Shown in pieces: positions 17,630 to 25,113 of a stretch of DNA of 46,294 nt. A model generated the notes under the pieces. That model did not search any database and had not been told where the DNA came from. It saw only the letters and a program-made list of their open reading frames with translations. The translations under genes and the position numbers were made by a program. The stretch's first letter is position 1. Each line of letters opens with the position of its first letter. Origin of the DNA: M3007 sp031398055 (lineage in GTDB: Bacteria; Bacteroidota; Bacteroidia; Chitinophagales; Saprospiraceae); contig JANNMS010000217.1 of NCBI GenBank assembly GCA_031398055.1, forward strand, positions 1-46,294, read 5' to 3'.

Positions 17630-17668
17630 AAAGCCCACGAGTTCAACTTTGTGGGCTTTGTTTTTTTC
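17630..17668 (+). terminator. Intrinsic terminator after the thioredoxin gene
   Basis: The stem AAAGCCCAC (17630-17638) pairs with GTGGGCTTT (17651-17659) and is followed by a run of seven T (17662-17668). Confidence 0.85.
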
Positions 17669-17683
17669 AAAATATTTGACCGC

Positions 17684-18181
17684 ATGAAAATTTTAGACGA
17701 CCGCCAAATCCGCCAAAAAATCAAACGATTGGCTTTCCAAATTTTGGAAGAAAATTTTGGAACGCCCGAAATCATCCTCGCCGGGCTGAACGACAACGGG
17801 CTGGGTTTCGCACAACTTTTGTTGAATGAACTGATTTTGGTGGGCACGGACACCCAGTTTACGCTCACTCGAATTCGTCTCAACCCCGCAAATCCTACTG
17901 ATTATCAGCCGTTTATCGAGATGCCGGCGGAGTCGTTGCATGGAAAATGCATTGTCGTCGTGGATGATGTGGCGAATACCGGGCGCACGATTTTTTATGC
18001 CATGCGGCCACTTTTGGAAGTGCTGCCCGAAAAAGTAGAACTGGTTGTTTTGGTTGACCGAAAGCACAAATCGTTTCCGGTCAAAGCGGATTACGTGGGT
18101 TTGTCGCTGGCCACGACTTTGAAAAATGATATTGATGTGCAGATTCGTGGGGTGGAGGAAATGGCAGTTTATCTAAATTAA
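17684..18181 (+). CDS. Phosphoribosyltransferase, PyrR-like
   Basis: This 165-aa cytoplasmic protein has the type I phosphoribosyltransferase fold. The PRPP-binding loop is VVVDDVANTGRTI (91-103). The length and the tail (VDRKHKSFPVKADYVG) resemble PyrR, which combines uracil phosphoribosyltransferase activity with pyrimidine regulation, but no pyr genes are nearby, so the substrate is open. The frame extends upstream over the terminator T-run, so the ATG at 17684 is chosen. It converges with the PaaE-type gene at an inverted repeat. Confidence 0.85.
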   Translation: MKILDDRQIRQKIKRLAFQILEENFGTPEIILAGLNDNGLGFAQLLLNELILVGTDTQFTLTRIRLNPANPTDYQPFIEMPAESLHGKCIVVVDDVANTGRTIFYAMRPLLEVLPEKVELVVLVDRKHKSFPVKADYVGLSLATTLKNDIDVQIRGVEEMAVYLN

Positions 18182-18184
18182 CTA

Positions 18185-18258
18185 TGAACGATGAACTATA
18201 AACGATGAACCACGAATTGTTGACTGTTCATAGTTCATCGTTTATAGTTCATCGTTCA
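18185..18258. repeat. Inverted repeat, 26-bp arms, at a convergent junction
   Basis: Perfect arms lie at 18185-18210 and 18233-18258 with a 22-base loop, between the phosphoribosyltransferase stop and the PaaE-type stop. Each arm holds two copies of AACGATGAAC separated by TATA. Confidence 0.92.
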
Positions 18259-18263
18259 AAAAA

Positions 18264-19340
18264 TTAGACATCAAAACTGACCACGACCCGCTTCGTTTTT
18301 GGGTGAGATTGGCAGGTCAAAATGTACCCCGCTTCGATTTCGTCGGGTTCGAGGCCGTAGCAAATTTCCATTTCCACTTCGCCTTCCAAAACTTTTGCTT
18401 TGCAAGTGCAGCACACGCCGCCTTTGCATGAAAAAGGCAAATCCGCGCCCGCCCGCATCGCAGCATCCAACAAATTTGAACCGTCGGATGGCAACAAAAA
18501 ATCAAATTCTGCACCGTCTTGAATCACTTTGATACTTGCATCGAAAGCATTTTCGTGTGCGGGTTTTTGAAATGCAGCTGCTTTTTTGGCCAGTTTTCCA
18601 ACCGTAAAAAGTTCAAAATGAATTTTTTTCGGGTCAACGCCCTGGTTTTGCAGTTCATCGCGGACTGAAAAAATCATTTCTTCCGGGCCGCAGAGAAAAA
18701 ATTCGTCCACTTCGTCGGGCTGAAAAAAGTATTTGCAAAATTTTCTACATTTTTCCCCATCCAAACGCCCGTGAAAAAGTTGGCTGCCCAAAGATTCGCG
18801 GCTAAAAATGTGGTGAACCGCCAACCGAGCCGGGTGTAGATTTTTCAACCGTTCCAATTCTTCCCGAAAAATGATGGAATCGAAGCCGCGATTTCCAAAA
18901 AACAAAACAAATCTACTCTCCGGCTCTTCTTTCAAAGTTGCTTTTAAAATCGAAATGACCGGCGTGATGCCGCTCCCCGCAGCAAAAGCAACGTACAATT
19001 TCTTATTTTCAACCGACAAATTTGTAAAAAAATGTCCCTGCGGCGGCATGACTTGCAGCACATCGCCCACTTTCAAATTTGTATTTGCAAAAGTTGAAAA
19101 CACGCCGCCCGGCACTTTTTTGATGGCGACTTTTAATAAATTTTCGTGTGGCGCGGCGCAAATTGAATAGGAACGCCGCAGGTCTTCGCTGTCGATTTCC
19201 GTTCGCAAATTCAAATGTTGGCCTTGTTTGAATTGGAATTTTTCTAAAAAATCGGCAGGCACGTCGAACACAACCGACACGGTGTCGGAAGTTTCGCGGC
19301 TAATATCTCGGATGGCGAGTGGGTAAAATTGGTAGGACAT
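18264..19340 (-). CDS. Flavin/2Fe-2S oxidoreductase, PaaE type
   Basis: This 358-aa protein joins a ferredoxin-NADP reductase module to a C-terminal plant-type ferredoxin. The FAD-binding domain has RRSYSIC (55-61), the NAD(P) domain has AAGSGITPVISILK (120-133) and the LCGPEEM segment, and the 2Fe-2S ligands are C305, C310, C313 and C343 (CKGGVCCTC and LTCQSHP). The sequence matches PaaE, reductase of the phenylacetyl-CoA epoxidase. The PaaA-D oxygenase subunits are absent from the window, so it may serve them from afar or another oxygenase or desaturase. The gene follows rpsT across a terminator. Confidence 0.88.
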   Translation of the reverse strand: MSYQFYPLAIRDISRETSDTVSVVFDVPADFLEKFQFKQGQHLNLRTEIDSEDLRRSYSICAAPHENLLKVAIKKVPGGVFSTFANTNLKVGDVLQVMPPQGHFFTNLSVENKKLYVAFAAGSGITPVISILKATLKEEPESRFVLFFGNRGFDSIIFREELERLKNLHPARLAVHHIFSRESLGSQLFHGRLDGEKCRKFCKYFFQPDEVDEFFLCGPEEMIFSVRDELQNQGVDPKKIHFELFTVGKLAKKAAAFQKPAHENAFDASIKVIQDGAEFDFLLPSDGSNLLDAAMRAGADLPFSCKGGVCCTCKAKVLEGEVEMEICYGLEPDEIEAGYILTCQSHPKTKRVVVSFDV

Positions 19341-19351
19341 TTTTTTGTCAA

Positions 19352-19391
19352 TAAAAAAAGTGTATCCCGAAAACCGGAATACACTTTTTAA
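19352..19391 (-). terminator. Intrinsic terminator after rpsT
   Basis: A 15-bp stem (19355-19369 with 19375-19389, one wobble) has a T-rich tail on the minus strand. It lies between rpsT and the PaaE-type gene. Confidence 0.8.
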
Positions 19392-19458
19392 ATGAAAGTC
19401 AATGAAAAGCGATGGCCGAAAAATTCATCATTTTCATTCATCATTTGTCATTAAAAAA

Positions 19459-19728
19459 TTAAGCAGCGACCGCGACTGCCAAATGGTTGACGTGGCGCAT
19501 CAAACCGCTTTTCAAGTTTGCGGCTTTGTTGCGGTGGATATTGCCTTTTTTTGCCAAGCGGTCAATCATTGAGATGACTTTTGGCAAAAATTCAGTTGCT
19601 TTATCTTTTTCTTTCAATTCGCGCAAATTTTTGATCGCCGTGCGCGCCGATTTTTTGTAGTAACGGTTTTGCAGACGACGTTTTGAAATTTGACGGATGC
19701 GTTTTAACGCGGAACGATGGTGTGCCAT
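19459..19728 (-). CDS. rpsT: 30S ribosomal protein bS20
   Basis: This 89-aa basic protein binds 16S rRNA early in small-subunit assembly. It begins MAHHRSALKRIRQ and carries the family's helical repeats (KSARTAIKNLRE; GNIHRNKAANLKSGLMRHVN). Length is typical. It is a single-gene unit with a TACCTTTG promoter box 71 bases upstream and its own terminator. Confidence 0.97.
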   Translation of the reverse strand: MAHHRSALKRIRQISKRRLQNRYYKKSARTAIKNLRELKEKDKATEFLPKVISMIDRLAKKGNIHRNKAANLKSGLMRHVNHLAVAVAA

Positions 19729-19798
19729 ACTATTTTGTAAAGTGATTCAGAATTGCGGTTGAAAATTAAATTTTGTACGCCCCGTTTTTTAGGGCGGG

Positions 19799-19806
19799 CA
19801 AAGGTA
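19799..19806 (-). promoter_or_regulatory. -7 box (TACCTTTG) for rpsT
   Basis: An exact TAnnTTTG match on the minus strand. A small GC stem (19780-19798, CCCCG...AGGGCGGGC) lies between it and the gene, so the leader could start with a hairpin. Confidence 0.6.
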
Positions 19807-19857
19807 GATTTTTAATGTTGAAATGAAAAACTGGTTTGAAAAATTTTTCCAAAAGTA

Positions 19858-20505
19858 TCACGGAGCGAGCCGCTCGATTTTCCATTTTCCCCTTTTTTTC
19901 GAATAAATAATCCGGTCGTGCAATCGACTTTCTCGCCCTTGCCAAAACTCCAAAACCGTGGGAATCAATCGATATCCGCCCCAAAATGGGGGCAGCGGCA
20001 GTTTTTCTACCTTATTATATAGGTATTCGAGTTCGGCAACGTGTTCCAACAACATTTCACGACCCGGAATAATTTGGCTTTGCGGGCTTGCCCACGCCCC
20101 AATTTGACTGCTTTTTGGACGGCTTTGAAAATAAATTTCGGACTCGGCGGCACTGATTTTTTCCACTTTTCCTTCAATTCTAATCTGTCTTTCCAAGTCC
20201 AACCAAGTAAAAAGCAACGCGGCCTGCGGATTTTCGGCAAGGTCACGGCCTTTTTGACTTTCATAATTGGTGAAAAAAACAAAGCCATTTTTATCGAATT
20301 CTTTCAACAAAACGGTTCGTGCGGACGGTTGCCGTTTTCGGTTGGCGGTGGCGAGGGTCATCGCGTTTGGTTCTAAAATTTGCCCGCTTTGGGCTTCCTC
20401 AAACCATCGGGCAAATTGGGAAAATGGGTCGGCGGCCACGTTTTTTTCGTCCAAAGATTCGCGGGCATAATTTCTGCGGAGCGTGGCGAGGTCAGTTTTT
20501 AGCAT
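19858..20505 (-). CDS. pdxH: Pyridoxamine 5'-phosphate oxidase
   Basis: This 215-aa FMN enzyme oxidises pyridoxamine or pyridoxine phosphate to pyridoxal phosphate. Family signatures include PSARTVLLKEFD, the FMN-binding FFTNYESQKGRDL, and the C-terminal WGGYRLIPTVLEFWQGRESRLHDR region (in parts WGGYRLIP and FWQGRESRLHDR). Length is normal (E. coli 218). The start is only six bases after the toxin stop codon, so it is probably co-transcribed with the toxin-antitoxin pair. Confidence 0.96.
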   Translation of the reverse strand: MLKTDLATLRRNYARESLDEKNVAADPFSQFARWFEEAQSGQILEPNAMTLATANRKRQPSARTVLLKEFDKNGFVFFTNYESQKGRDLAENPQAALLFTWLDLERQIRIEGKVEKISAAESEIYFQSRPKSSQIGAWASPQSQIIPGREMLLEHVAELEYLYNKVEKLPLPPFWGGYRLIPTVLEFWQGRESRLHDRIIYSKKRGKWKIERLAP

Positions 20506-20511
20506 GAAAAA

Positions 20512-20880
20512 TTAAATGTCAATTGGATTGGTGATTTTCAAACCGACAATTTTTGAAAAATCAACCTCGTTCCGGGTTGTCAAATCACCTCCGAACAGCA
20601 TGGCGGTGGCAGCGACAATGCTGTCTCCAAGTTTAAGTTTGTATTTTTTTCTTAATTTGATTGCTTCCTCCAAAATGGGTTGGTCTATCGGAAGGCATCT
20701 GATTTCTTCAAAAATATTGGTAAAATATTCTTCTTCAGAAGTCGTCAAACCGTGAAAACCCAAAACCTCCAACCTTGTAATTTCAGAAATAGCAGCATCC
20801 ATCGCTAAAATGAGGTATCGCAAATGCCTAAACTCAGTTTGGTAAGAATAAATCAAGATATTTGAGTCCAAAATTTTCAT
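20512..20880 (-). CDS. PIN-domain toxin, VapC-like
   Basis: This 122-aa protein is a predicted PIN-domain ribonuclease of a type II toxin-antitoxin pair. The acidic active-site residues are D5 (MKILDSN), E38, D86 (LKLGDSIVAATA) and D107 (TTRNEVDF). The frame continues upstream to 20931, but those codons overlap the antitoxin. The ATG at 20880 overlaps the antitoxin stop by one base (TGATG), indicating translational coupling. pdxH follows after six bases. VapC enzymes cut tRNA or rRNA; the target here is unknown. Confidence 0.9.
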   Translation of the reverse strand: MKILDSNILIYSYQTEFRHLRYLILAMDAAISEITRLEVLGFHGLTTSEEEYFTNIFEEIRCLPIDQPILEEAIKLRKKYKLKLGDSIVAATAMLFGGDLTTRNEVDFSKIVGLKITNPIDI

Positions 20881-21119
20881 CAGTTGGATTGGAATGGTAA
20901 AAAATTGTCGGTTCTTTCCCGCCGTTGCCATTCCAAAGCATCGCCAAAAGAAGATTTTTCCCTCGCTTCAAAATTTAAAATAAAGTCGCGACGGTTTTCT
21001 CGTTGGGTTTTTGGTTTCGGTGCTTTTTGAAACTGTCGAAATGGGATTTTTAAACGATTCAACAAGTTTAAAATAAGTTGAACGTCTTGATTATCTTGAA
21101 TTTCAAATTGAATTGTCAT
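20880..21119 (-). CDS. Putative antitoxin partner of the PIN toxin
   Basis: This 79-aa protein precedes the VapC-like gene with a one-base overlap, the usual antitoxin place. It begins MTIQFEIQDNQDVQLIL and has a charged middle (PKPKTQRENRRDFI) and a Trp/Arg-rich end (GDALEWQRRERTDNFLPF). I do not recognise a classic RHH, AbrB or Phd DNA-binding motif; the first ~27 residues could form a strand and helix. The call rests mainly on context. The ATG at 21119 is 18 bases from a TACCTTTG box. Confidence 0.7.
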   Translation of the reverse strand: MTIQFEIQDNQDVQLILNLLNRLKIPFRQFQKAPKPKTQRENRRDFILNFEAREKSSFGDALEWQRRERTDNFLPFQSN

Positions 21120-21137
21120 ATTGAATTTTTTTTCAAA

Positions 21138-21145
21138 CAAAGGTA
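21138..21145 (-). promoter_or_regulatory. -7 box (TACCTTTG) for the toxin-antitoxin unit
   Basis: An exact match on the minus strand. It ends only two bases from the ATG of the divergent M14 peptidase gene, so the peptidase promoter, if any, must lie inside the antitoxin gene or its leader. Confidence 0.6.
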
Positions 21146-21147
21146 AA

Positions 21148-23523
21148 ATGAAAAAATCACTGTCCATTCTCCTGCTTTTCTTTTTTGTCAAAATTTTGAC
21201 TGCCCAACAAATCGAAAAATACCACCGCGTCCGGGTGGATTTGGAAGGCAAAAATATCGAAAAATTGGCCGCACTCGGCATCGAAACTGACCATGGCGAT
21301 TTTGTCGCAGGGCGCAGTTTTACGACCGATTTGTCTGATTTTGAATTGAAATTGGTTCAAAATGCAGGTTTTCAGACCAAAATTGAAATCGAAGATGTTT
21401 CAAATTGGTACGAAAAACAACTTCAAAAACCGCAACCCGCAGCCGATCGGAATGCCGATTGCGCAGCGGCTGGTTTTGATTTTTACGGCATTCCGACGCC
21501 CGTAAATTACAAAAACGGTTCGATGGGCGGTTATTTGACGTATCAACAATTGATGGATGAATTGGATGAAATGCGGGCGAAATTTCCAAATTTGATTTCG
21601 ATGCGAAAACCAATCAACGACACCATTTTGACGCACGAAAACAGGCCTATTTTTTTTGTAAAAATCTCGGACAACCCAAATTTCGAGGAGGCCGAACCCG
21701 AAATTTTGTACGATGCCTTGCACCACGCCCGCGAACCAAACAGTATGTCTGCATTGGTTTTCTGGATGTGGCATTTGCTCGAAAATTATGGCCAAAACCC
21801 TGAAATTCAATACATTGTAAACAACGCGGAATTGTATTTTATTCCCTGCGTCAACCCCGACGGCTATCTTTACAATGAATCGATTAAACCCAACGGCGGC
21901 GGCATGTTCCGAAAAAACCGGCGGAAAAACGCCGACGGAACTTTTGGCGTCGACCTCAACCGAAATTACGGCTACAAATGGGGCTTTGACGACGCCGGTT
22001 CTTCGCCAGAGATGGGTACCCAAACTTATCGTGGCCCCGCGCCATTTTCGGAACCCGAGACTCGGATGATGCGCGATTTTGCGCGGACGCACGATTTCAA
22101 AATCATTTTTAACAACCATACGTATTCCAATCTTTTGATTTATCCCTGGGCTTACGCCGATTCGTTGGCGCACCCGTTTTTCCCAAAATTGGGAACGCTT
22201 TTGTCGCGCGAAAATAAATTTAAAACAGGTTTGGGCAGTGAAACGGTTGGATATCCAGTCAATGGCGATGCCGATGATTGGTTTTTTGCCGAAGGCGGTT
22301 CGTTTGCTTTGACTCCCGAAATCGGCCCGGCGGCGTACGGTTTTTGGCCGCCCGAATCGGAGATAGATTTTTTGAACAAAACGGCTTTTTTGATGAATAA
22401 AAAAGCGGCTTTGTGCTTGCTGCGGTTCGGCGAAGTGTTTGACGAAAGTCAAAAATATTTTAAAGAAAAAAATATTGAAATCCCGTTTTCGCTGGTTCGA
22501 TATGGTTTTTGGGATGGCGATTTGACGGTTCGTTTGAACCCAATTTCAATAAATATTCAGAACGTTTCTGCACCGCAAACATTTGATATTCAACAGTTTG
22601 AACGCGCGACGAACCAGTTTTCATTTCAATTGAAAAACACGGTTGCGGTGGGCGACGAATTCAAATTTGAACTGGTTTTGGAAAATGGCGACCTCGTTTG
22701 GCGCGACACTTTTACCAAAATTTTTGGCTATTCGACGGCAGCCGTTTTCAACGACGATGCCGAAAATCTGGACAATTGGACAACGGATAATTGGAATTTG
22801 ACGGCTTCCGATTTTGTCTCGCCGCCGTTCAGTTTTACGGATTCCGACGGCGGGGATTATTTTTCAAACAATCAAAATAGTTTGATTTCGGTTGCTCCGA
22901 TACTCATTCCGGCAGGCGTGGTTTCACCACGTTTGAATTTTTTTGCAAAATGGTCGATAGAGACAAATTATGATTTTGTGCAGGTTTTAGTTTTTGAAAA
23001 TCAAGATTTTCGCACCCCGATTTGTGGAAAATACACCGTGCCCGGCGAGCAAGGCCAACCGTTCGACGAGCCAGTTTTTGAGGGCAGCAAAAATAATTGG
23101 GTGGCAGAAAGCATGGATTTGTCGGATTTCGTGGGCAAGGAAATTTTTATAGAATTTCGGATGGTGTCCGATGGTTTTCAGGAATTTGATGGCTTTTATT
23201 TTGATGATTTGGCGGTAGAATTTTCGACGCCTACCGGGACCAAAACTTTGCCGATCGGCCAATTTTCACTTTCCCAAAATCAACCGAACCCGACGTCTGG
23301 CCAAACTTTGGTGTTTTGGGAAAACCCAGCGAATATTTCCGGCGACGCCAATTTGTTGATTTTTAATCAATTGGGCATTGAAATTGAAAACTTGCCGATT
23401 CAGTTGAATGGTTTTTCAAAAATTTTGGTAGACACCAAAAACTGGGTTGCCGGGCAGTATTTTTATCAAATTCGGACGGCGGCTGGAAATTCTACGGTTC
23501 GGAAAATGAGTGTTGTTAAATAA
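21148..23523 (+). CDS. Secreted M14 zinc carboxypeptidase with type IX secretion sorting domain
   Basis: This 791-aa exported metallopeptidase has a signal peptide (1-20, KILTAQ), a propeptide-like region (about 25-125), and an M14 catalytic domain (about 130-430). The zinc ligands are H193 and E196 (HHARE) and H324 (NNHTYS); the catalytic glutamate is E391 (LTPEIG). An immune-inhibitor-A or MAM-like beta-sandwich follows (about 530-690, DDAENLDNW to FDGFYFDDLAV). The end is a type A sorting domain (about 705-791: NQPNPTSG, then GQYFYQIRTAAG). It should be exported through type IX secretion. The ATG at 21148 is preferred over a TTG at 21121. Confidence 0.93.
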   Translation: MKKSLSILLLFFFVKILTAQQIEKYHRVRVDLEGKNIEKLAALGIETDHGDFVAGRSFTTDLSDFELKLVQNAGFQTKIEIEDVSNWYEKQLQKPQPAADRNADCAAAGFDFYGIPTPVNYKNGSMGGYLTYQQLMDELDEMRAKFPNLISMRKPINDTILTHENRPIFFVKISDNPNFEEAEPEILYDALHHAREPNSMSALVFWMWHLLENYGQNPEIQYIVNNAELYFIPCVNPDGYLYNESIKPNGGGMFRKNRRKNADGTFGVDLNRNYGYKWGFDDAGSSPEMGTQTYRGPAPFSEPETRMMRDFARTHDFKIIFNNHTYSNLLIYPWAYADSLAHPFFPKLGTLLSRENKFKTGLGSETVGYPVNGDADDWFFAEGGSFALTPEIGPAAYGFWPPESEIDFLNKTAFLMNKKAALCLLRFGEVFDESQKYFKEKNIEIPFSLVRYGFWDGDLTVRLNPISINIQNVSAPQTFDIQQFERATNQFSFQLKNTVAVGDEFKFELVLENGDLVWRDTFTKIFGYSTAAVFNDDAENLDNWTTDNWNLTASDFVSPPFSFTDSDGGDYFSNNQNSLISVAPILIPAGVVSPRLNFFAKWSIETNYDFVQVLVFENQDFRTPICGKYTVPGEQGQPFDEPVFEGSKNNWVAESMDLSDFVGKEIFIEFRMVSDGFQEFDGFYFDDLAVEFSTPTGTKTLPIGQFSLSQNQPNPTSGQTLVFWENPANISGDANLLIFNQLGIEIENLPIQLNGFSKILVDTKNWVAGQYFYQIRTAAGNSTVRKMSVVK

Positions 23524-23581
23524 AATCAATGGTCTGGAGTTCGCCAAAATTGGTTTGCAAATTTTTATAGCAAAGTCGAAT

Positions 23582-23589
23582 TAGTTTTG
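23582..23589 (+). promoter_or_regulatory. -7 box (TAGTTTTG) upstream of the Ppx/GppA gene
   Basis: An exact TAnnTTTG match 40 bases before the ATG, with a TTG at 23555-23557 (24-base spacer, slightly long). Confidence 0.5.
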
Positions 23590-23629
23590 TGGTCTTTTCC
23601 AAACCGTTATTTATCAGTCGTTTAATAAT

Positions 23630-24535
23630 ATGAGGTGCGCCGTTATTGACATGGGAACCAATACTTTCCATCTTTTAATCGTGGAACGCGACGATCGTGG
23701 GGCATGGCAGCCGCTCGTTCGGCATCGAATTTTTGTAAAATTGGCAGAAGAAGGACTGCGGCGAATCGGCGATTTGGCTTTTAAACGGGGATTGAAAGCC
23801 ATGAAATTGTTCAAAACTCAATTGGATGCGGCTGATGTCCACCCAAAAAATATAAAAGCCTTCGGCACTGCGGCACTGCGCACAGCCTCGAACGCCAAAG
23901 ATTTTTTAGAAAAAGTGCAGCACACGACAGGCATCCGAGCCGAAACCATCACCGGAGAAATCGAGGCGGATTTGATTTTTCGAGGTGTTCGGAGAGCCGT
24001 GCCTTTCCCGGATAACAATGTTTTGATTATTGATATCGGTGGCGGAAGTGTCGAATTTATCATTGCCAACCGGCAAAAAATGTTGTGGAGCGGCAGTTTT
24101 GAAATCGGGGTGAGCGTGCTTTTTCAAAATTTCCACAAAACCGACCCCATCTCGTCCGACGAAATTTTGGGTGTCGAAGATTTTTTAGACATCGCATTGA
24201 AAAACATGTGGCTTGCACTCAAAAAATTTCCGGTCAAAACAATGATTGGGGCAGCTGGTGCTTTTGATGTGATCGATAATTTTTTGCTCGATCCAATCAC
24301 CAAACCGCCATTTTACGGGTACACACACGTTCGAAATTTTGAAAAAATAGCCGAAAAACTCACGGCAAGCACTTTGGCCGAGCGTAAAAAAATGCCTCAA
24401 CTTTCGCAAGAACGCATGGAAATGATAGTTGTCGCACTGGTTTTAATCCAATTTGTCATCAAACGAACGGGCATTTTTGAAATTTATACTTCCGAATATT
24501 CCATGAAAGAAGGGATGTTGGAACGGTATTTTTAA
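23630..24535 (+). CDS. Ppx/GppA family phosphatase (exopolyphosphatase-like)
   Basis: This 301-aa protein belongs to the ASKHA-fold Ppx/GppA family, which removes terminal phosphate from polyphosphate or pppGpp. Visible motifs are the phosphate-1 loop IDMGTNTFHLL (6-16), FGTAALRTASN, and the phosphate-2 loop IIDIGGGSVEF (about 127-137). It lacks the C-terminal HD domain of long Ppx enzymes and so is the short type. It ends two bases before the convergent DUF2721 gene stop, with no room for a terminator. Confidence 0.88.
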   Translation: MRCAVIDMGTNTFHLLIVERDDRGAWQPLVRHRIFVKLAEEGLRRIGDLAFKRGLKAMKLFKTQLDAADVHPKNIKAFGTAALRTASNAKDFLEKVQHTTGIRAETITGEIEADLIFRGVRRAVPFPDNNVLIIDIGGGSVEFIIANRQKMLWSGSFEIGVSVLFQNFHKTDPISSDEILGVEDFLDIALKNMWLALKKFPVKTMIGAAGAFDVIDNFLLDPITKPPFYGYTHVRNFEKIAEKLTASTLAERKKMPQLSQERMEMIVVALVLIQFVIKRTGIFEIYTSEYSMKEGMLERYF

Positions 24536-24537
24536 TG

Positions 24538-24969
24538 CTAAAATCGGTTTGTCAACTTATCCCAAAATCCACCTTTTTCTTTTTCTTCCAAATCTACCAA
24601 CAACAAACGCAGCGCACCGGCCGACAAAAACAACTCAAAAACGGAAATGCAAAGCGAAGCAATCATCAACAAAAGGCTGATGGCAAAAAGCAATTTTGCT
24701 GAATTTTGATGCCCTTCGTACACCAAAAACATGGTGGCAAGGCTAAAAATGATGCTCAAAACGCCGATTACCTGCATCCAACGAATCAGCCAAAGTCGCC
24801 GCCGGAGATTGAAAATTTGAGGTAAAATATTGGGTTGTGGTTTTTCCAAATACTCAGAATACAACTTTCGGATGAGGTTGGCAATGGCCAAAAACTTGTT
24901 GGTGTAGGCCAAAAGCAAAAGCGAAACTGCGGGAAAAAGCAGTGCCGGGGTTTGAATTGTTAATTCCAT
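24538..24969 (-). CDS. DUF2721 family membrane protein
   Basis: This 143-aa protein has three transmembrane helices (about 8-30, 62-84, 91-118) and the DUF2721 pattern LLLLAYTNKFLAIANLIRKLY followed by RRRLWLIRWMQ (given here as two parts of one region). The function of the family is unknown. It is downstream of the 5'-nucleotidase gene across a long inverted repeat. Confidence 0.82.
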   Translation of the reverse strand: MELTIQTPALLFPAVSLLLLAYTNKFLAIANLIRKLYSEYLEKPQPNILPQIFNLRRRLWLIRWMQVIGVLSIIFSLATMFLVYEGHQNSAKLLFAISLLLMIASLCISVFELFLSAGALRLLLVDLEEKEKGGFWDKLTNRF

Positions 24970-24980
24970 ATTATTTATTG

Positions 24981-25067
24981 GTCTGAATCAGAATTTGCAG
25001 AATTTTAGAATTTTCAGAATGCTGCTAATCCTGAAAATTCTAAAATTCTGCAAATTCTGATTCGGAC
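24981..25067. repeat. Inverted repeat, 37-bp arms, between nucleotidase and DUF2721 genes
   Basis: The arms are 24981-25017 and 25031-25067 with a 13-base loop. They match at 36 of 37 positions and the exception is a T/G wobble. This is the longest arm in the window. Each arm contains repeated variants of CAGAATTTT. It lies downstream of the nucleotidase stop (minus strand). Confidence 0.94.
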
Positions 25068-25113
25068 ATTTTATTCATAAACTCTATTGGCTAAAATCGA
25101 TTTTTCAAAAAAA

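Noticed and set aside
21400..22452. 350-codon open frame antisense to the M14 peptidase gene
   Set aside because: It mirrors a clearly coding strand and has no recognisable signal or domain.
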